DNA of 64,000 nucleotides, from the NCBI GenBank assembly GCA_963807015.1, contig CAWEAS010000033.1, forward strand, positions 167,081 through 231,080, read 5' to 3'. Shown here piece after piece: positions 1 through 7,487 of this stretch (positions within the stretch are counted from its first letter, which is position 1; every line of letters starts with the position of its first letter). A program made the translations under genes and the position numbers. The stretch is from JAJPKK01 sp963807015. GTDB lineage: Bacteria > Pseudomonadota > Alphaproteobacteria > Rhizobiales > Xanthobacteraceae. Under the pieces are notes generated by a model. That model saw only the letters and a list, made by a program, of their open reading frames with translations. It ran no database searches and was not told where the DNA came from.

Positions 1-275
1 GGCGCGGTCAACGTGAAATGAAGGCCGATCGAAATGCCGGAATCGGCGCCCCACATTGCATTGAGCGCGTCCGCCTCCGCCGCCGAAAAGCTCGGCGTCG
101 TCACCATGACGGACGTGGCATTGAGGCGCCCGCGCGCAAGCAAATCGCGGATGCCGCGGCTTACCCCGGGCGAAATGCCGTAATCGTCAGCGCACAGCGT
201 TATGCGGCGCACGACGCCCTCACCCGCCGCGCGCGACGCGGGCGTATTACGCCCGGCGGGTGCTTCGCTGCTCAT
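1..275 (-). CDS. ChbG/HpnK (YdjC) family deacetylase, 5' part only
   Basis: Reading the minus strand from an ATG at 275 gives an open frame that runs off the left edge; 91 residues are visible. The N-terminus has ITLCADDYGISPGV (around residues 25-38), the paired-Asp metal-binding motif of YdjC-type carbohydrate deacetylases, then the conserved turn RLNATSVMVTTPSF and a GLHFTL motif that supplies a metal-binding His in the family. These enzymes remove N-acetyl groups from sugars, including lipid-linked ones. The start lies 3 bases after the stop of the glycosyltransferase at 279-1358, so the two are probably cotranscribed. In Francisella the YdjC protein NaxD deacetylates the undecaprenyl-phosphate-GalNAc made by the GT2 enzyme FlmF2, a close precedent for this pairing. 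Function on a lipid-linked sugar here is inference. Confidence 0.85.
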   Translation of the reverse strand, partial: MSSEAPAGRNTPASRAAGEGVVRRITLCADDYGISPGVSRGIRDLLARGRLNATSVMVTTPSFSAAEADALNAMWGADSGISIGLHFTLTA

Positions 276-278
276 GGT

Positions 279-1358
279 TCATTCCGCGGCGTTGCGCGCG
301 GCGCCGTCGGCGTCGGCGTCGGCGTCGGCGCCCTCTTCGGCGGCGCGCTTCATCACCGTATGTTCGGCGACGAAATAGACCGGCCGGCGCTTGAGTTCGG
401 ACAGCACCTTGCCGATGTATTCGCCCATCACGCCGATCATCAGGAGTTGGACCCCGCCGATCACCATGATTCCGACGATCAGCGACGGATAACCCGGCAC
501 CGTGCGTTCGTAGAAGAAGGCCTCGATCACCATCCACATGCCGAACAAGATCGCGCTCGTCGCCAGCAGGATGCCGAGGAAACTCGCAACGCGCAGTGGC
601 GCGACCGAGAACGAGGTCAGCCCCTCGACCGAGAGGCCGATCAGCGAGCTGAGGTTCCAGCTGGTGCGGCCGTGGCTGCGTTCGGCGGGCTCGTAGTCGA
701 CGCGGAGCTGGCGAAATCCGATCCAGCTCGCGAGGCCCTTGAAGAAGCGATTGCGCTCGGGGAGCTGCCGCAGGGCCGCGGCGGCACGCGGCGACAGCAG
801 GCGGAAATCGCCGGCGTCCTCCGGGATTTTCTGCCGGGCGCCGAAGTTGATGAGCGAATAGAACAGCCGGACGCCGAGGCGCATGAACACCGGCTCGTTT
901 TCGCGATGGGCCTTGGCGGTGTAAACGACGTCGTAACCATCATCGAGCCAGCGCCCGACCAATGTTTCGACAAGATGCGGGGGATGCTGGCCGTCGGCAT
1001 CCATGAACAGGACAGCGCCGCGGCGGGCGTGATCGAGGCCGGCGAGCAGCGCCGCTTCCTTGCCGAAGTTGCGCGACAGCGACACCACCTGAACGTCGAC
1101 CACATGTGCCGGCAGGCCCAGCGCGACTTCGTGGGAGGCATCCCGGCTGCCGTCGTCGACATACACCAGTTCGCAGACCAGCCCGCGCTCGGCGCGCAGC
1201 TTGCTTGCGACCGCGGAGATACGCTCATGGAGGGCCGTGAGACCCCGCGCCTCGTTGTACACCGGAACCACGATCGACAAGCCGTCGACGCTGCTCCCGG
1301 CACCGCGCCGTATCGGCTGGCCCATGCCGTTGCGTTGATCAAGCCCCAAGGTTGCCAT
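279..1358 (-). CDS. GT2 polyprenyl-phosphate glycosyltransferase (GtrB/ArnC/DPM1 type)
   Basis: A GT-A domain starts with LSIVVPVYNEARG and contains VYVDDGSRD and the metal-binding MDADGQHPP, then two C-terminal membrane segments (VASFLGILLATSAILFGMWM and a second around LIVGIMVIGGVQLLMIGVMG) ending in the family signature GEYIGKVLSELKRRP. This is the layout of GtrB, ArnC and Dpm1-type enzymes that load a sugar onto undecaprenyl phosphate at the inner membrane. ATG at 1358 is chosen; a GTG two codons upstream (1364) is possible, and neither has a strong ribosome site. The C-terminus carries an Ala-Asp repeat encoded by a hexanucleotide repeat. The neighbours are a deacetylase downstream and a divergent GtrA-like membrane protein, which suggests a lipid-linked sugar modification pathway. 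Confidence 0.88.
   Translation of the reverse strand: MATLGLDQRNGMGQPIRRGAGSSVDGLSIVVPVYNEARGLTALHERISAVASKLRAERGLVCELVYVDDGSRDASHEVALGLPAHVVDVQVVSLSRNFGKEAALLAGLDHARRGAVLFMDADGQHPPHLVETLVGRWLDDGYDVVYTAKAHRENEPVFMRLGVRLFYSLINFGARQKIPEDAGDFRLLSPRAAAALRQLPERNRFFKGLASWIGFRQLRVDYEPAERSHGRTSWNLSSLIGLSVEGLTSFSVAPLRVASFLGILLATSAILFGMWMVIEAFFYERTVPGYPSLIVGIMVIGGVQLLMIGVMGEYIGKVLSELKRRPVYFVAEHTVMKRAAEEGADADADADGAARNAAE
306..329. repeat. Hexanucleotide tandem repeat, GTCGGC x4
   Basis: Four exact copies of GTCGGC lie in the 3' end of the glycosyltransferase gene and encode alternating Ala-Asp on the minus strand. The unit length keeps the reading frame, so copy-number change would only lengthen or shorten the acidic tail. 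Confidence 0.8.
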
Positions 1359-1468
1359 AATCACATTCGCGGACTATCCGCCGTCAATCATAATCCAATC
1401 GTCGTTCGCTGTCCCGACGCTCCAATGTTGGGCTCGGCGAAGCGGATCGAACGTGCTAAGCGGGACAC

Positions 1469-2056
1469 ATGATTCCAGTCGAACGTCTCCGGTCGAGCTT
1501 TCCGCGCGCGGTCGGTTTGATCGAGCCGCATTTCGGCGTGCTGCGCAAGGCCTTCACCTTCGCGTGCATCGGCGTCATCAATGTGACGATCGACTACGTC
1601 CTGTTCCTGCTCGGCTATTGGTACCTCAGCGGCACGCCGACGGCGCTGCGGCTCCTCGACGCATTCGCGTCCTGGTGCGACTGCGCCAGCCTGGAAACGC
1701 TGACGCTCGTGGCCCCCAACATCATGTCGTGGTTCGTCGCGGTGACGTTCTCCTACACGATGAATTCGCTGATCACGTTCTCGCAGGAGTCCGGCGGGCG
1801 GCTGCGCTGGCGGTCGTACGGAACATTCCTGGCGTCGGGGGTTCTCGGCGCCATCGTCAACACCGCCACGCTCGTGATCGCGGCACGTTTCATGCCGGTG
1901 GTGGCGGCCAAAGGGTGCGCGACGCTGACGGGCTTCGTGGTCAATTTCTCGATGTCGCACTTCGTCGTGTTTCGGCCGCGCCGCGATATCGCCGACAGCG
2001 TGCCTTCCACCGTGTTGGCAAGCAGCCCGGATGGAGCGAAGCGCAATCCGGGGTGA
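1469..2056 (+). CDS. GtrA family membrane protein
   Basis: This 195-residue protein has about four hydrophobic segments and GtrA hallmarks: FTFACIGVINVTIDYVLFL near the N-terminus, a conserved NIMSWFVAVTFSYTMNSLITF block, and a final TGFVVNFSMSHFVVF. GtrA proteins are thought to flip or help flip polyprenyl-phosphate-linked sugars across the inner membrane. The gene is divergent from the GT2 gene, with about 110 bases between them that may hold both promoters. The last 11 residues (SSPDGAKRNPG) come from a dispersed repeat (2024-2053) that runs into the gene and supplies its stop codon, so the native C-terminus has been replaced or extended. Confidence 0.85.
   Translation: MIPVERLRSSFPRAVGLIEPHFGVLRKAFTFACIGVINVTIDYVLFLLGYWYLSGTPTALRLLDAFASWCDCASLETLTLVAPNIMSWFVAVTFSYTMNSLITFSQESGGRLRWRSYGTFLASGVLGAIVNTATLVIAARFMPVVAAKGCATLTGFVVNFSMSHFVVFRPRRDIADSVPSTVLASSPDGAKRNPG
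2024..2053. repeat. Dispersed palindromic repeat, single copy inside gtrA 3' end
   Basis: The segment begins AGCCCGGATGGAGCGAAG and ends CGCAATCCGGGG, so CCCGGAT and ATCCGGG form short inverted arms. The same core occurs as an inverted pair at 46121-46209. Such elements are frequent in Bradyrhizobium-type genomes. Here it overlaps coding sequence and provides the last codons of the GtrA gene. Confidence 0.7.
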
Positions 2057-2123
2057 GCTTTCGACCTGAAAAGCGAGCATGGTGGCCGGGATCAACCCCC
2101 GGTCACCACGCTGCCATTAACGA

Positions 2124-3080
2124 TCAGCTGCAGGTATTGAGAACCACTTCGACGCGGCGGTTTTTCTGCCGGCCGCCGGGATTGTCCGACCCGTCGGGCA
2201 TTTCGTTGTCGGCGACGGGGCGAGTTTTGCCGTAGCCGCGGATGTTGAGGCGTTCGGTCGACAGGCCGCGGGCCACCAGCGTGGCACGGATGGCGATGGC
2301 GCGGCGTTCGCTCAGGGTCTGATTATAGGCATCGCTGCCCTTGCCATCGGTGTGGCCTTCGATCATCGCCGCATATTTCACCGCGCCGACGCGCGCTGCG
2401 ATCTCGTCGAGCGTCGGCGCAGCCTCCCACCGGACTTCGGCACGGTCGAAGTCAAACAGGAAGTCCGCGCCGACCCGCAGCCGCTCCTCGCATTTGCTGA
2501 CGATCACCTCGACATTGCGCCGCGGCGCCAGGGCGGCCACCGGCGGCGCTTCCGCCTTCATGGCCGGTGCTTCCGCCTTGACGACCGGTGCCGGTGCGAC
2601 GACAGGCGGCGGAGCTTCCGCGGTGGCGGCGGGGCAATCCGTGGCCGTCGCGTCCGGCATCGCCGGCCCGCCCATCAGGACGCAATAAGTGCCGGTTTCC
2701 TTACCGTCGACCGTGAGCCGAATGATGTAGCGGCCCGCCGCATCGATCGGGAAGTTCTTGGTGACCTCGCCCTTCGCGGGAAGGTCGGCCATGACGTAGG
2801 TCGAACCGGCAACGCGGGCGTCCGCGTTGAGGAGCTCGAACGTCAGCTTCTTGCCGGTGTTGGCGCGGCCAGCGACGGCAAGCTGCGTCATCAGCGTGCC
2901 GGGCTTGAGGTCGACCGCGACATAATAGGTCGCCGAGCCTTCGCCGCCTGGCAGACTTCCGGCGACCCGGCCGGACGCCAGCGGCGTCGGGCGCATGATC
3001 GAGCGGGACAGCTCATCGGCCGCGGCATTCGCCGCAAATATCACAGTGCTGGTGAGCACCAATCCGCACAGCGTCTTCAT
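2124..3080 (-). CDS. Secreted OmpA-family protein with extra N-terminal domain
   Basis: A signal peptide (cleavage near AANAAADE) is followed by a ~95-residue domain (about 45-140) containing TYYVAVDLKPGTLMTQL and FPIDAAGRYIIRL, an Ala/Pro-rich linker (about 145-187) and a C-terminal OmpA domain (about 200-318). The OmpA domain shows FLFDFDRAEV, IEGHTDGKGSD, LSERRA and NRRVEVVL, the usual peptidoglycan-binding features. It is probably periplasmic or outer-membrane associated and anchored to peptidoglycan. The start has a clear GGGAGG ribosome site. It lies 12 bases downstream of the neighbouring gene, whose product contains two copies of the same N-terminal domain, so the pair is an operon with a shared domain. 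Confidence 0.9.
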   Translation of the reverse strand: MKTLCGLVLTSTVIFAANAAADELSRSIMRPTPLASGRVAGSLPGGEGSATYYVAVDLKPGTLMTQLAVAGRANTGKKLTFELLNADARVAGSTYVMADLPAKGEVTKNFPIDAAGRYIIRLTVDGKETGTYCVLMGGPAMPDATATDCPAATAEAPPPVVAPAPVVKAEAPAMKAEAPPVAALAPRRNVEVIVSKCEERLRVGADFLFDFDRAEVRWEAAPTLDEIAARVGAVKYAAMIEGHTDGKGSDAYNQTLSERRAIAIRATLVARGLSTERLNIRGYGKTRPVADNEMPDGSDNPGGRQKNRRVEVVLNTCS

Positions 3081-3092
3081 GGCGGCCTCCCG

Positions 3093-3944
3093 TCAGCGCG
3101 ATGCGACGGCGTCGCCGCCGAGTTCGAGCTTGAAGTTGGTGCCCTCGGGACCCTTCGTGCTGATGCGCAGGACGTAGGCGCCAGTGGCGTCGATCGGGAT
3201 CGCCTTGGTGGCCTCTTGATTGGCCTCGAGCCCGCTCGTGATGTAGTAGTCGCCGACCGAGCGACCCTTGTTGTTGAGGATGGTGAACTCGACCATCCGA
3301 TCCACCATGCGGTCGGTGTTCCTGCGGCCCGCGAAGGAGAGTTGGCTCAGCAGCTTTCCGGCCTTCAGGTTGGCGCTGACGTAGTAATACGTGATGGCGC
3401 CGTTTTCGCTCGGCGGAAATTGGCCTGCGATCACGCCGTCGGCCGGCATCGGGCTGGGCTTAAGGAAGCTGTGCGAGAACGGCGCGTCGGCCGCCGCGGG
3501 CTTCTGTGCATTGGCAAGCGCGCTGCCGCCGAGTTCGATGCGGAATGTCGCGGTTTCCGGTCCCTTGGCGACGACGCGGATGATGTAGCGGCCGCTTGCA
3601 TCGATCGGCAGCACGCGCGCCTGTTCCTGATTGGCCTCGACGCTGCTCATGATGTAATGCCCGCCGGCGCGCTTACCAGCCGGATCGGTCAGCGCGATCT
3701 CGAGCGACTTGTCCGGCCCCGGCCGGCTCGTGAACGCGATCTGCGTCGCGAGATCGCCAGCCTTGAGATCGGCTGAAAAATAGTAAGTCGTCTCGGCACC
3801 GCCCTGGGGATAGCCGCCGCTGATGACGCCGTCGGCGGGAACGGCGCTCGGCTTGAGAGCTGAAGTCGAAAACGTTTCGGCGCGCGCGACGGATGCTGCA
3901 AGGGTCACGGCGAGGACTGCGATGATGAATGAAGTCTTACGCAT
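3093..3944 (-). CDS. Secreted protein with two copies of an uncharacterised ~115-residue domain
   Basis: The start is ATG at 3944, preceded by GGGAGG; a further 12 upstream in-frame codons lack such a site. After a signal peptide (LAASVARAE) the 283-residue protein repeats one module twice, about residues 23-137 and 155-280. Both copies have KPSxxPADGVI, then TYY..(A/S)(D/N)LKAG, LPIDASGRYIIR or IPIDATGAYVLR, and end in ELGG. The third copy is in the adjacent OmpA protein. The pattern resembles beta-sandwich domains such as PPC modules, but I do not recognise a named family. It is probably periplasmic; its role is unknown. Confidence 0.85.
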   Translation of the reverse strand: MRKTSFIIAVLAVTLAASVARAETFSTSALKPSAVPADGVISGGYPQGGAETTYYFSADLKAGDLATQIAFTSRPGPDKSLEIALTDPAGKRAGGHYIMSSVEANQEQARVLPIDASGRYIIRVVAKGPETATFRIELGGSALANAQKPAAADAPFSHSFLKPSPMPADGVIAGQFPPSENGAITYYYVSANLKAGKLLSQLSFAGRRNTDRMVDRMVEFTILNNKGRSVGDYYITSGLEANQEATKAIPIDATGAYVLRISTKGPEGTNFKLELGGDAVASR

Positions 3945-4160
3945 GACAAAACCTCCCGATGATCCGGATGCCCGGAGCACTGAGTTGGTCTAACAAAAAT
4001 GCGTAAGCGTTCGATGAGCGCACGCCGCGTTGCGTTTTTGGTTGATGGGGGCTTGGTACTACCGCGCTTCTAGAACGCGATGCGAGTAATCGCGGTTTAA
4101 CTACATTAGCTCGCAGCGCGCCTTTTCGCCTAGCCTCCTGCGCTGAGGTCCTAATGTAAC

Positions 4161-4276
4161 GTCATCGTCCGGCTTGACCGGACGATCCAGTAACCACGGC
4201 CTGTCCGTTGGAGCAAAGAGTACGTCCACGGATAATCCGGTGGTTACTGGATCGTCCGGTCAAGCCGGACGATGAC
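4161..4276. repeat. Long inverted repeat, 37-bp perfect arms
   Basis: Arm 4161-4197 (starting GTCATCGTCCGGCTTGACC) is the exact reverse complement of 4240-4276, with a 42-base centre that continues the pairing imperfectly. Within each arm CGTCCGG/CCGGACG forms a nested palindrome. It sits 12 bases past the hisG stop, so the transcript end of the his pair would fold into a very long hairpin. Elements of this sequence type are dispersed in Bradyrhizobium-like genomes. The 3945-4160 stretch beside it holds no gene I can support. Confidence 0.85.
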
Positions 4277-4288
4277 AACAAAAGTAGC

Positions 4289-5260
4289 TCAGGAAATCGC
4301 CGCGGCGAGCTTGGCGAACAGCGGGTTGTCGCGGGTGAACACGTAGTTCACTTCGGCGACGATGACGGTTTCCGCGCCGTGCTCGCGCAGGAAATCCGCC
4401 AGTCCGTACACCTTTTCGGGCGGGCAGTGCAGCGTCAGCATGCCCGAAGAGGTCGGCCCGCCGAACGGCGTCATCACCCCGAACTTTTCTTTGGCGACGC
4501 TGAGCAACGCGTCGTTGCAGCCCGCAAAGCGCGTGCGCACTTCCTTGAACAGCCGCGCGCGGGTCTGCGCCGCGATGCGGTCGAGGATCACGCGCGCGGT
4601 GGCGAGGGTTTCCTTGTTCCACGGCGCCGTCCGCGCGGCGACGAGATTCGCCTGCGAGCGCAGCATGACGCCGTCATCAAGGATCTTGAGGCCGTTCGCG
4701 GCAAGCGTCGAACCGGTCGTCGTGATGTCGACGATCAATTCCGCCGTGCCCGCAGCCGGGGCGCCTTCGGTCGCGCCGCTGCTCTCGACGATGCGATAAT
4801 CGACGATGCCGTGGCGCGCAAAGAAGGTGCGGGTGAGATTGACGTACTTGGTGGCGACGCGCAGGCGCCGGTCGTGCTTGAGGCGGAACGCGGTCGCGAC
4901 GTCGTCGAGGTCCGCCATGTCGCGCACGTCGATCCAGGAATCCGGGACCGCGACCACCACGTTGGCATGGCCGAAGCCCAAGCCGTCGAGCAGAACCACC
5001 TTGTCGTCGGCGGCCGGGATCATTTCGCGCAGCAAGTCTTCGCCGGTGATGCCGAAGTGCACGGCGCCGGCGCCGAGCTGCTCGGTGATTTCGGAGGCCG
5101 AGAGGAACGCGACCTCGACCCCACCAAGGCGCGCGATCGTGCCGCGATAGTCGCGCGCGCCGCGGGGCTTGGCGAGTTCGAGGCCGGAGCGCGCAAAGAA
5201 CGCCTCGGCGTATTCCTGCAGCCGGCCCTTGGACGGCACCGCAAGGACGAGCGCGCTCAT
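4289..5260 (-). CDS. hisG: ATP phosphoribosyltransferase, catalytic subunit
   Basis: This 323-residue enzyme catalyses the first step of histidine synthesis, joining ATP and PRPP. It opens with LVLAVPSKGRL, contains the alphaproteobacterial VHFGITGEDLLREM region, and has the PRPP-binding motif ELIVDITTTGST at residues 174-185. The length matches the alphaproteobacterial form used together with a HisZ regulatory subunit. Its ATG overlaps the stop codon of the upstream hisZ (ATGA), so the two are translationally coupled. hisS, which often precedes hisZ in related genomes, is absent upstream; a divergent enoyl-CoA hydratase lies there instead. Confidence 0.95.
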   Translation of the reverse strand: MSALVLAVPSKGRLQEYAEAFFARSGLELAKPRGARDYRGTIARLGGVEVAFLSASEITEQLGAGAVHFGITGEDLLREMIPAADDKVVLLDGLGFGHANVVVAVPDSWIDVRDMADLDDVATAFRLKHDRRLRVATKYVNLTRTFFARHGIVDYRIVESSGATEGAPAAGTAELIVDITTTGSTLAANGLKILDDGVMLRSQANLVAARTAPWNKETLATARVILDRIAAQTRARLFKEVRTRFAGCNDALLSVAKEKFGVMTPFGGPTSSGMLTLHCPPEKVYGLADFLREHGAETVIVAEVNYVFTRDNPLFAKLAAAIS

Positions 5261-6438
5261 GGCCGCGCCCCCGATTTCGCTGCCAGCGCCGCGAGCCGAT
5301 CGATGCTCGCCGCAAATCCGACGGCGGGCACCGGGCGTGCACTGCCGAGCCGCGTCAGTAGCGCGTCGTAGCGGCCGCCGGCGACGAGATTGCCGTCGAC
5401 GCGGCGGGCGGGATCGTGCAATTCGAAGACAAACCCGGTGTAGTAGTCGACGCCGCGACCGAAGGCGGTGGCGAAGCGAAGCCGGCGCATGTCGATGCCG
5501 CGCGCGGTCAGGCAGGCATTCCGGCTCTCGAACAGTTCGAGCGTCTCGCCAAGCGAGATTCGCGCCTCCGCTGCGAGCGCGTGCATCGCCGCGGCAGCAG
5601 CATCGGGCGCGCCGGTAATTGCAAGGAAGCGCTCGATCAGGGCGCGGGTGTCCGTTGGCAATCTAGTCGAAGCGCCGAGCTCGGCCTGCTCGACGAAACG
5701 ATCGGCGATCTCGGCGATGCTGCGTCCCCCGACGGCGCTTTTGCCGGCGATCGAGAGAAGATCGGTCACGAGCGCATGGGCGGCCTTGGGGTTGGCGTCG
5801 GCAAGCGCGGCGAGCACCCCCTGATATTCACTGCGTGCGTTGCCGGACGCGAGCGTGAGCCGCTCAAGGTCATGGGCGAGCATGGCCTTGCGGTTGTAAT
5901 CCTTGAGCAGGCGGCGCTTCCAGGCGGGGGCGAGATCGACGGCTTCGATCAGCGCCATATAGAGCGCGACGTCGCCGATCTCGATTTCGGGTTCGGTCAA
6001 GCCGTAGTGCGCGGCGGCCTCGATCGCGAGTGCTAGCGCTTCAGCGTCGGCAGCGGCCTTGTCGGTGCGCCCGAACGATTCGATGCCGGCTTGCAGCAGT
6101 TCGCCCGCTTCGGTGCCGCGGTCGCGAAAGACGGGGCCGAGATAACAGAAGCCCGCCGGATGGGCGGCTTCCGCCGATGCGAGGTAATCGCGCGCCACCG
6201 GAATGGTGAGGTCAGGGCGCAGGCAGAGTTCGCGGCCAGCCACATCGGTGACGAGATACATGTGGCGCCGCATGTCCTCGCCGGAGAGATCGAGGAACGG
6301 CTCGGCCGGCTGCAGGATCGCGGGCGACACCCGCGCGTAGCCCGCGCGCGCGTAGGCCGCGACCAGGACGTCGGCCTGCGCTTGGATATCGGTCGAGGAC
6401 GCGCTCATGGGTTCAGGATCGCCTTCGGTCGCGCTCAT
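5257..6438 (-). CDS. hisZ: ATP phosphoribosyltransferase regulatory subunit
   Basis: This HisRS-like protein without tRNA ligase function regulates HisG. It has class II synthetase-like motifs: LCLRPDLTIPVARDYL, the motif-2-like FCYLGPVFRDRG, and a C-terminal FGRGVDYYTGFVFELH plus NLVAGGRYDALLTRLG. At 393 residues it fits HisZ and is shorter than HisS, and it lacks the anticodon-binding domain. It overlaps hisG by four bases. A second start ten codons in (6408, MSASSTD) is equally plausible, since neither start has a strong ribosome site. Confidence 0.92.
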   Translation of the reverse strand: MSATEGDPEPMSASSTDIQAQADVLVAAYARAGYARVSPAILQPAEPFLDLSGEDMRRHMYLVTDVAGRELCLRPDLTIPVARDYLASAEAAHPAGFCYLGPVFRDRGTEAGELLQAGIESFGRTDKAAADAEALALAIEAAAHYGLTEPEIEIGDVALYMALIEAVDLAPAWKRRLLKDYNRKAMLAHDLERLTLASGNARSEYQGVLAALADANPKAAHALVTDLLSIAGKSAVGGRSIAEIADRFVEQAELGASTRLPTDTRALIERFLAITGAPDAAAAAMHALAAEARISLGETLELFESRNACLTARGIDMRRLRFATAFGRGVDYYTGFVFELHDPARRVDGNLVAGGRYDALLTRLGSARPVPAVGFAASIDRLAALAAKSGARP

Positions 6439-6589
6439 AGCACGGCTTCAGCAACCTTGCGACGGCGGCCGGCCGATGCGCGGTAAAGACCGCGGCGAGC
6501 GTTAACGGTTGGGCGCGTCGGCCGCCGGATTGCCAGCGGGCGCTGCCTCCGCTAGGCCATCGGCACTCCGCAACGGAAGGCGTCGCGCC

Positions 6590-7360
6590 ATGAGCCAGAA
6601 CATCCTTCTCGAAACCAAGGGTCGGGTCGGTCTCATCCGGCTGAACCGGCCGCAGGCACTCAACGCGCTCAACTCCGCCCTGATCGGCGAACTTGGCGAG
6701 GCGGTAAGGGCCTACGACGCCGACGCCAATATCGGATGCATGGTGATCACCGGGTCGGACAAGGCGTTCGCGGCCGGCGCCGACATCAAGGAAATGGCGA
6801 CGAAGTCCCACATGGAAGCCCTCATGGGCAACTTCGCCGCCACCTGGGACTGCGTTGCCCACGTCCGCAAGCCGGTGATCGCGGCGGTCGCCGGCTTTGC
6901 GCTCGGCGGCGGCTGCGAGCTTGCCATGCATTGCGACATCATTATCGCCGCCGACAACGCGCGCTTCGGTCAGCCGGAGATCAAGCTCGGCATCATTCCC
7001 GGCATCGGCGGCACCCAGCGCCTCACCCGGGCGGTGGGCAAGGCCAAGGCCATGGACCTGATCCTGACCGGTCGCATGATGGATGCGGCGGAGGCGGAGC
7101 GGTCGGGCCTCGTCGCCCGCGTCGTGCCGCTCGCCGATCTCATGACCGAGGCCATGAAGGCAGCCGAGACCATCGCCGCGATGTCGCTGCCATCGGTGAT
7201 GGTGGCGAAGGAAGCCGTGAACCGCGCCTTCGAGGTCTCGCTTGCGGAGGGCGTCACCTTCGAGCGGCGGGTATTTCACTCGCTCTTCGCAACCGAAGAC
7301 CAGAAGGAAGGCATGGCGGCCTTCGTCGAAAAGCGTCCGCCGCAGTTCAAGAACCGTTAA
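6590..7360 (+). CDS. Enoyl-CoA hydratase
   Basis: This 256-residue crotonase-family protein has AFAAGADIKEMA and GFALGGGCELAMHCDI for the CoA oxyanion hole, and catalytic Glu at residues 110 (GGGCELA) and 130 (FGQPEIKLG), the 20-residue spacing of true hydratases. It hydrates 2-enoyl-CoA in fatty acid or short-chain degradation. The start at 6590 has GGAAGG eight bases upstream; longer in-frame starts lack this and extend past the family N-terminus. The gene is divergent from hisZ and has no catabolic neighbours, so substrate preference cannot be told from context. Confidence 0.93.
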   Translation: MSQNILLETKGRVGLIRLNRPQALNALNSALIGELGEAVRAYDADANIGCMVITGSDKAFAAGADIKEMATKSHMEALMGNFAATWDCVAHVRKPVIAAVAGFALGGGCELAMHCDIIIAADNARFGQPEIKLGIIPGIGGTQRLTRAVGKAKAMDLILTGRMMDAAEAERSGLVARVVPLADLMTEAMKAAETIAAMSLPSVMVAKEAVNRAFEVSLAEGVTFERRVFHSLFATEDQKEGMAAFVEKRPPQFKNR

Positions 7361-7487
7361 CATCAGCCCGACAACATTCGTCTGGTATCGTCGCGGACGC
7401 ATTGCGTGCTACGCGCGGTATATTCCGGCCGCCGCCGTTGAAACGGTGACGCCCCCTCGCACGTTCCGTCTCATTGTGAGGTTTCCA

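Noticed and set aside
18..1472. Long plus-strand open frame across the GT2 gene
   Set aside because: It is antisense to a clear glycosyltransferase with all motifs; its composition is Arg/His/Asp-rich as expected of a shadow frame in GC-rich DNA.
2352..3776. 474-codon plus-strand frame opposite the two secreted protein genes
   Set aside because: It spans both minus-strand genes and their spacer and has shadow-type composition, while those genes have signal peptides and ribosome sites.
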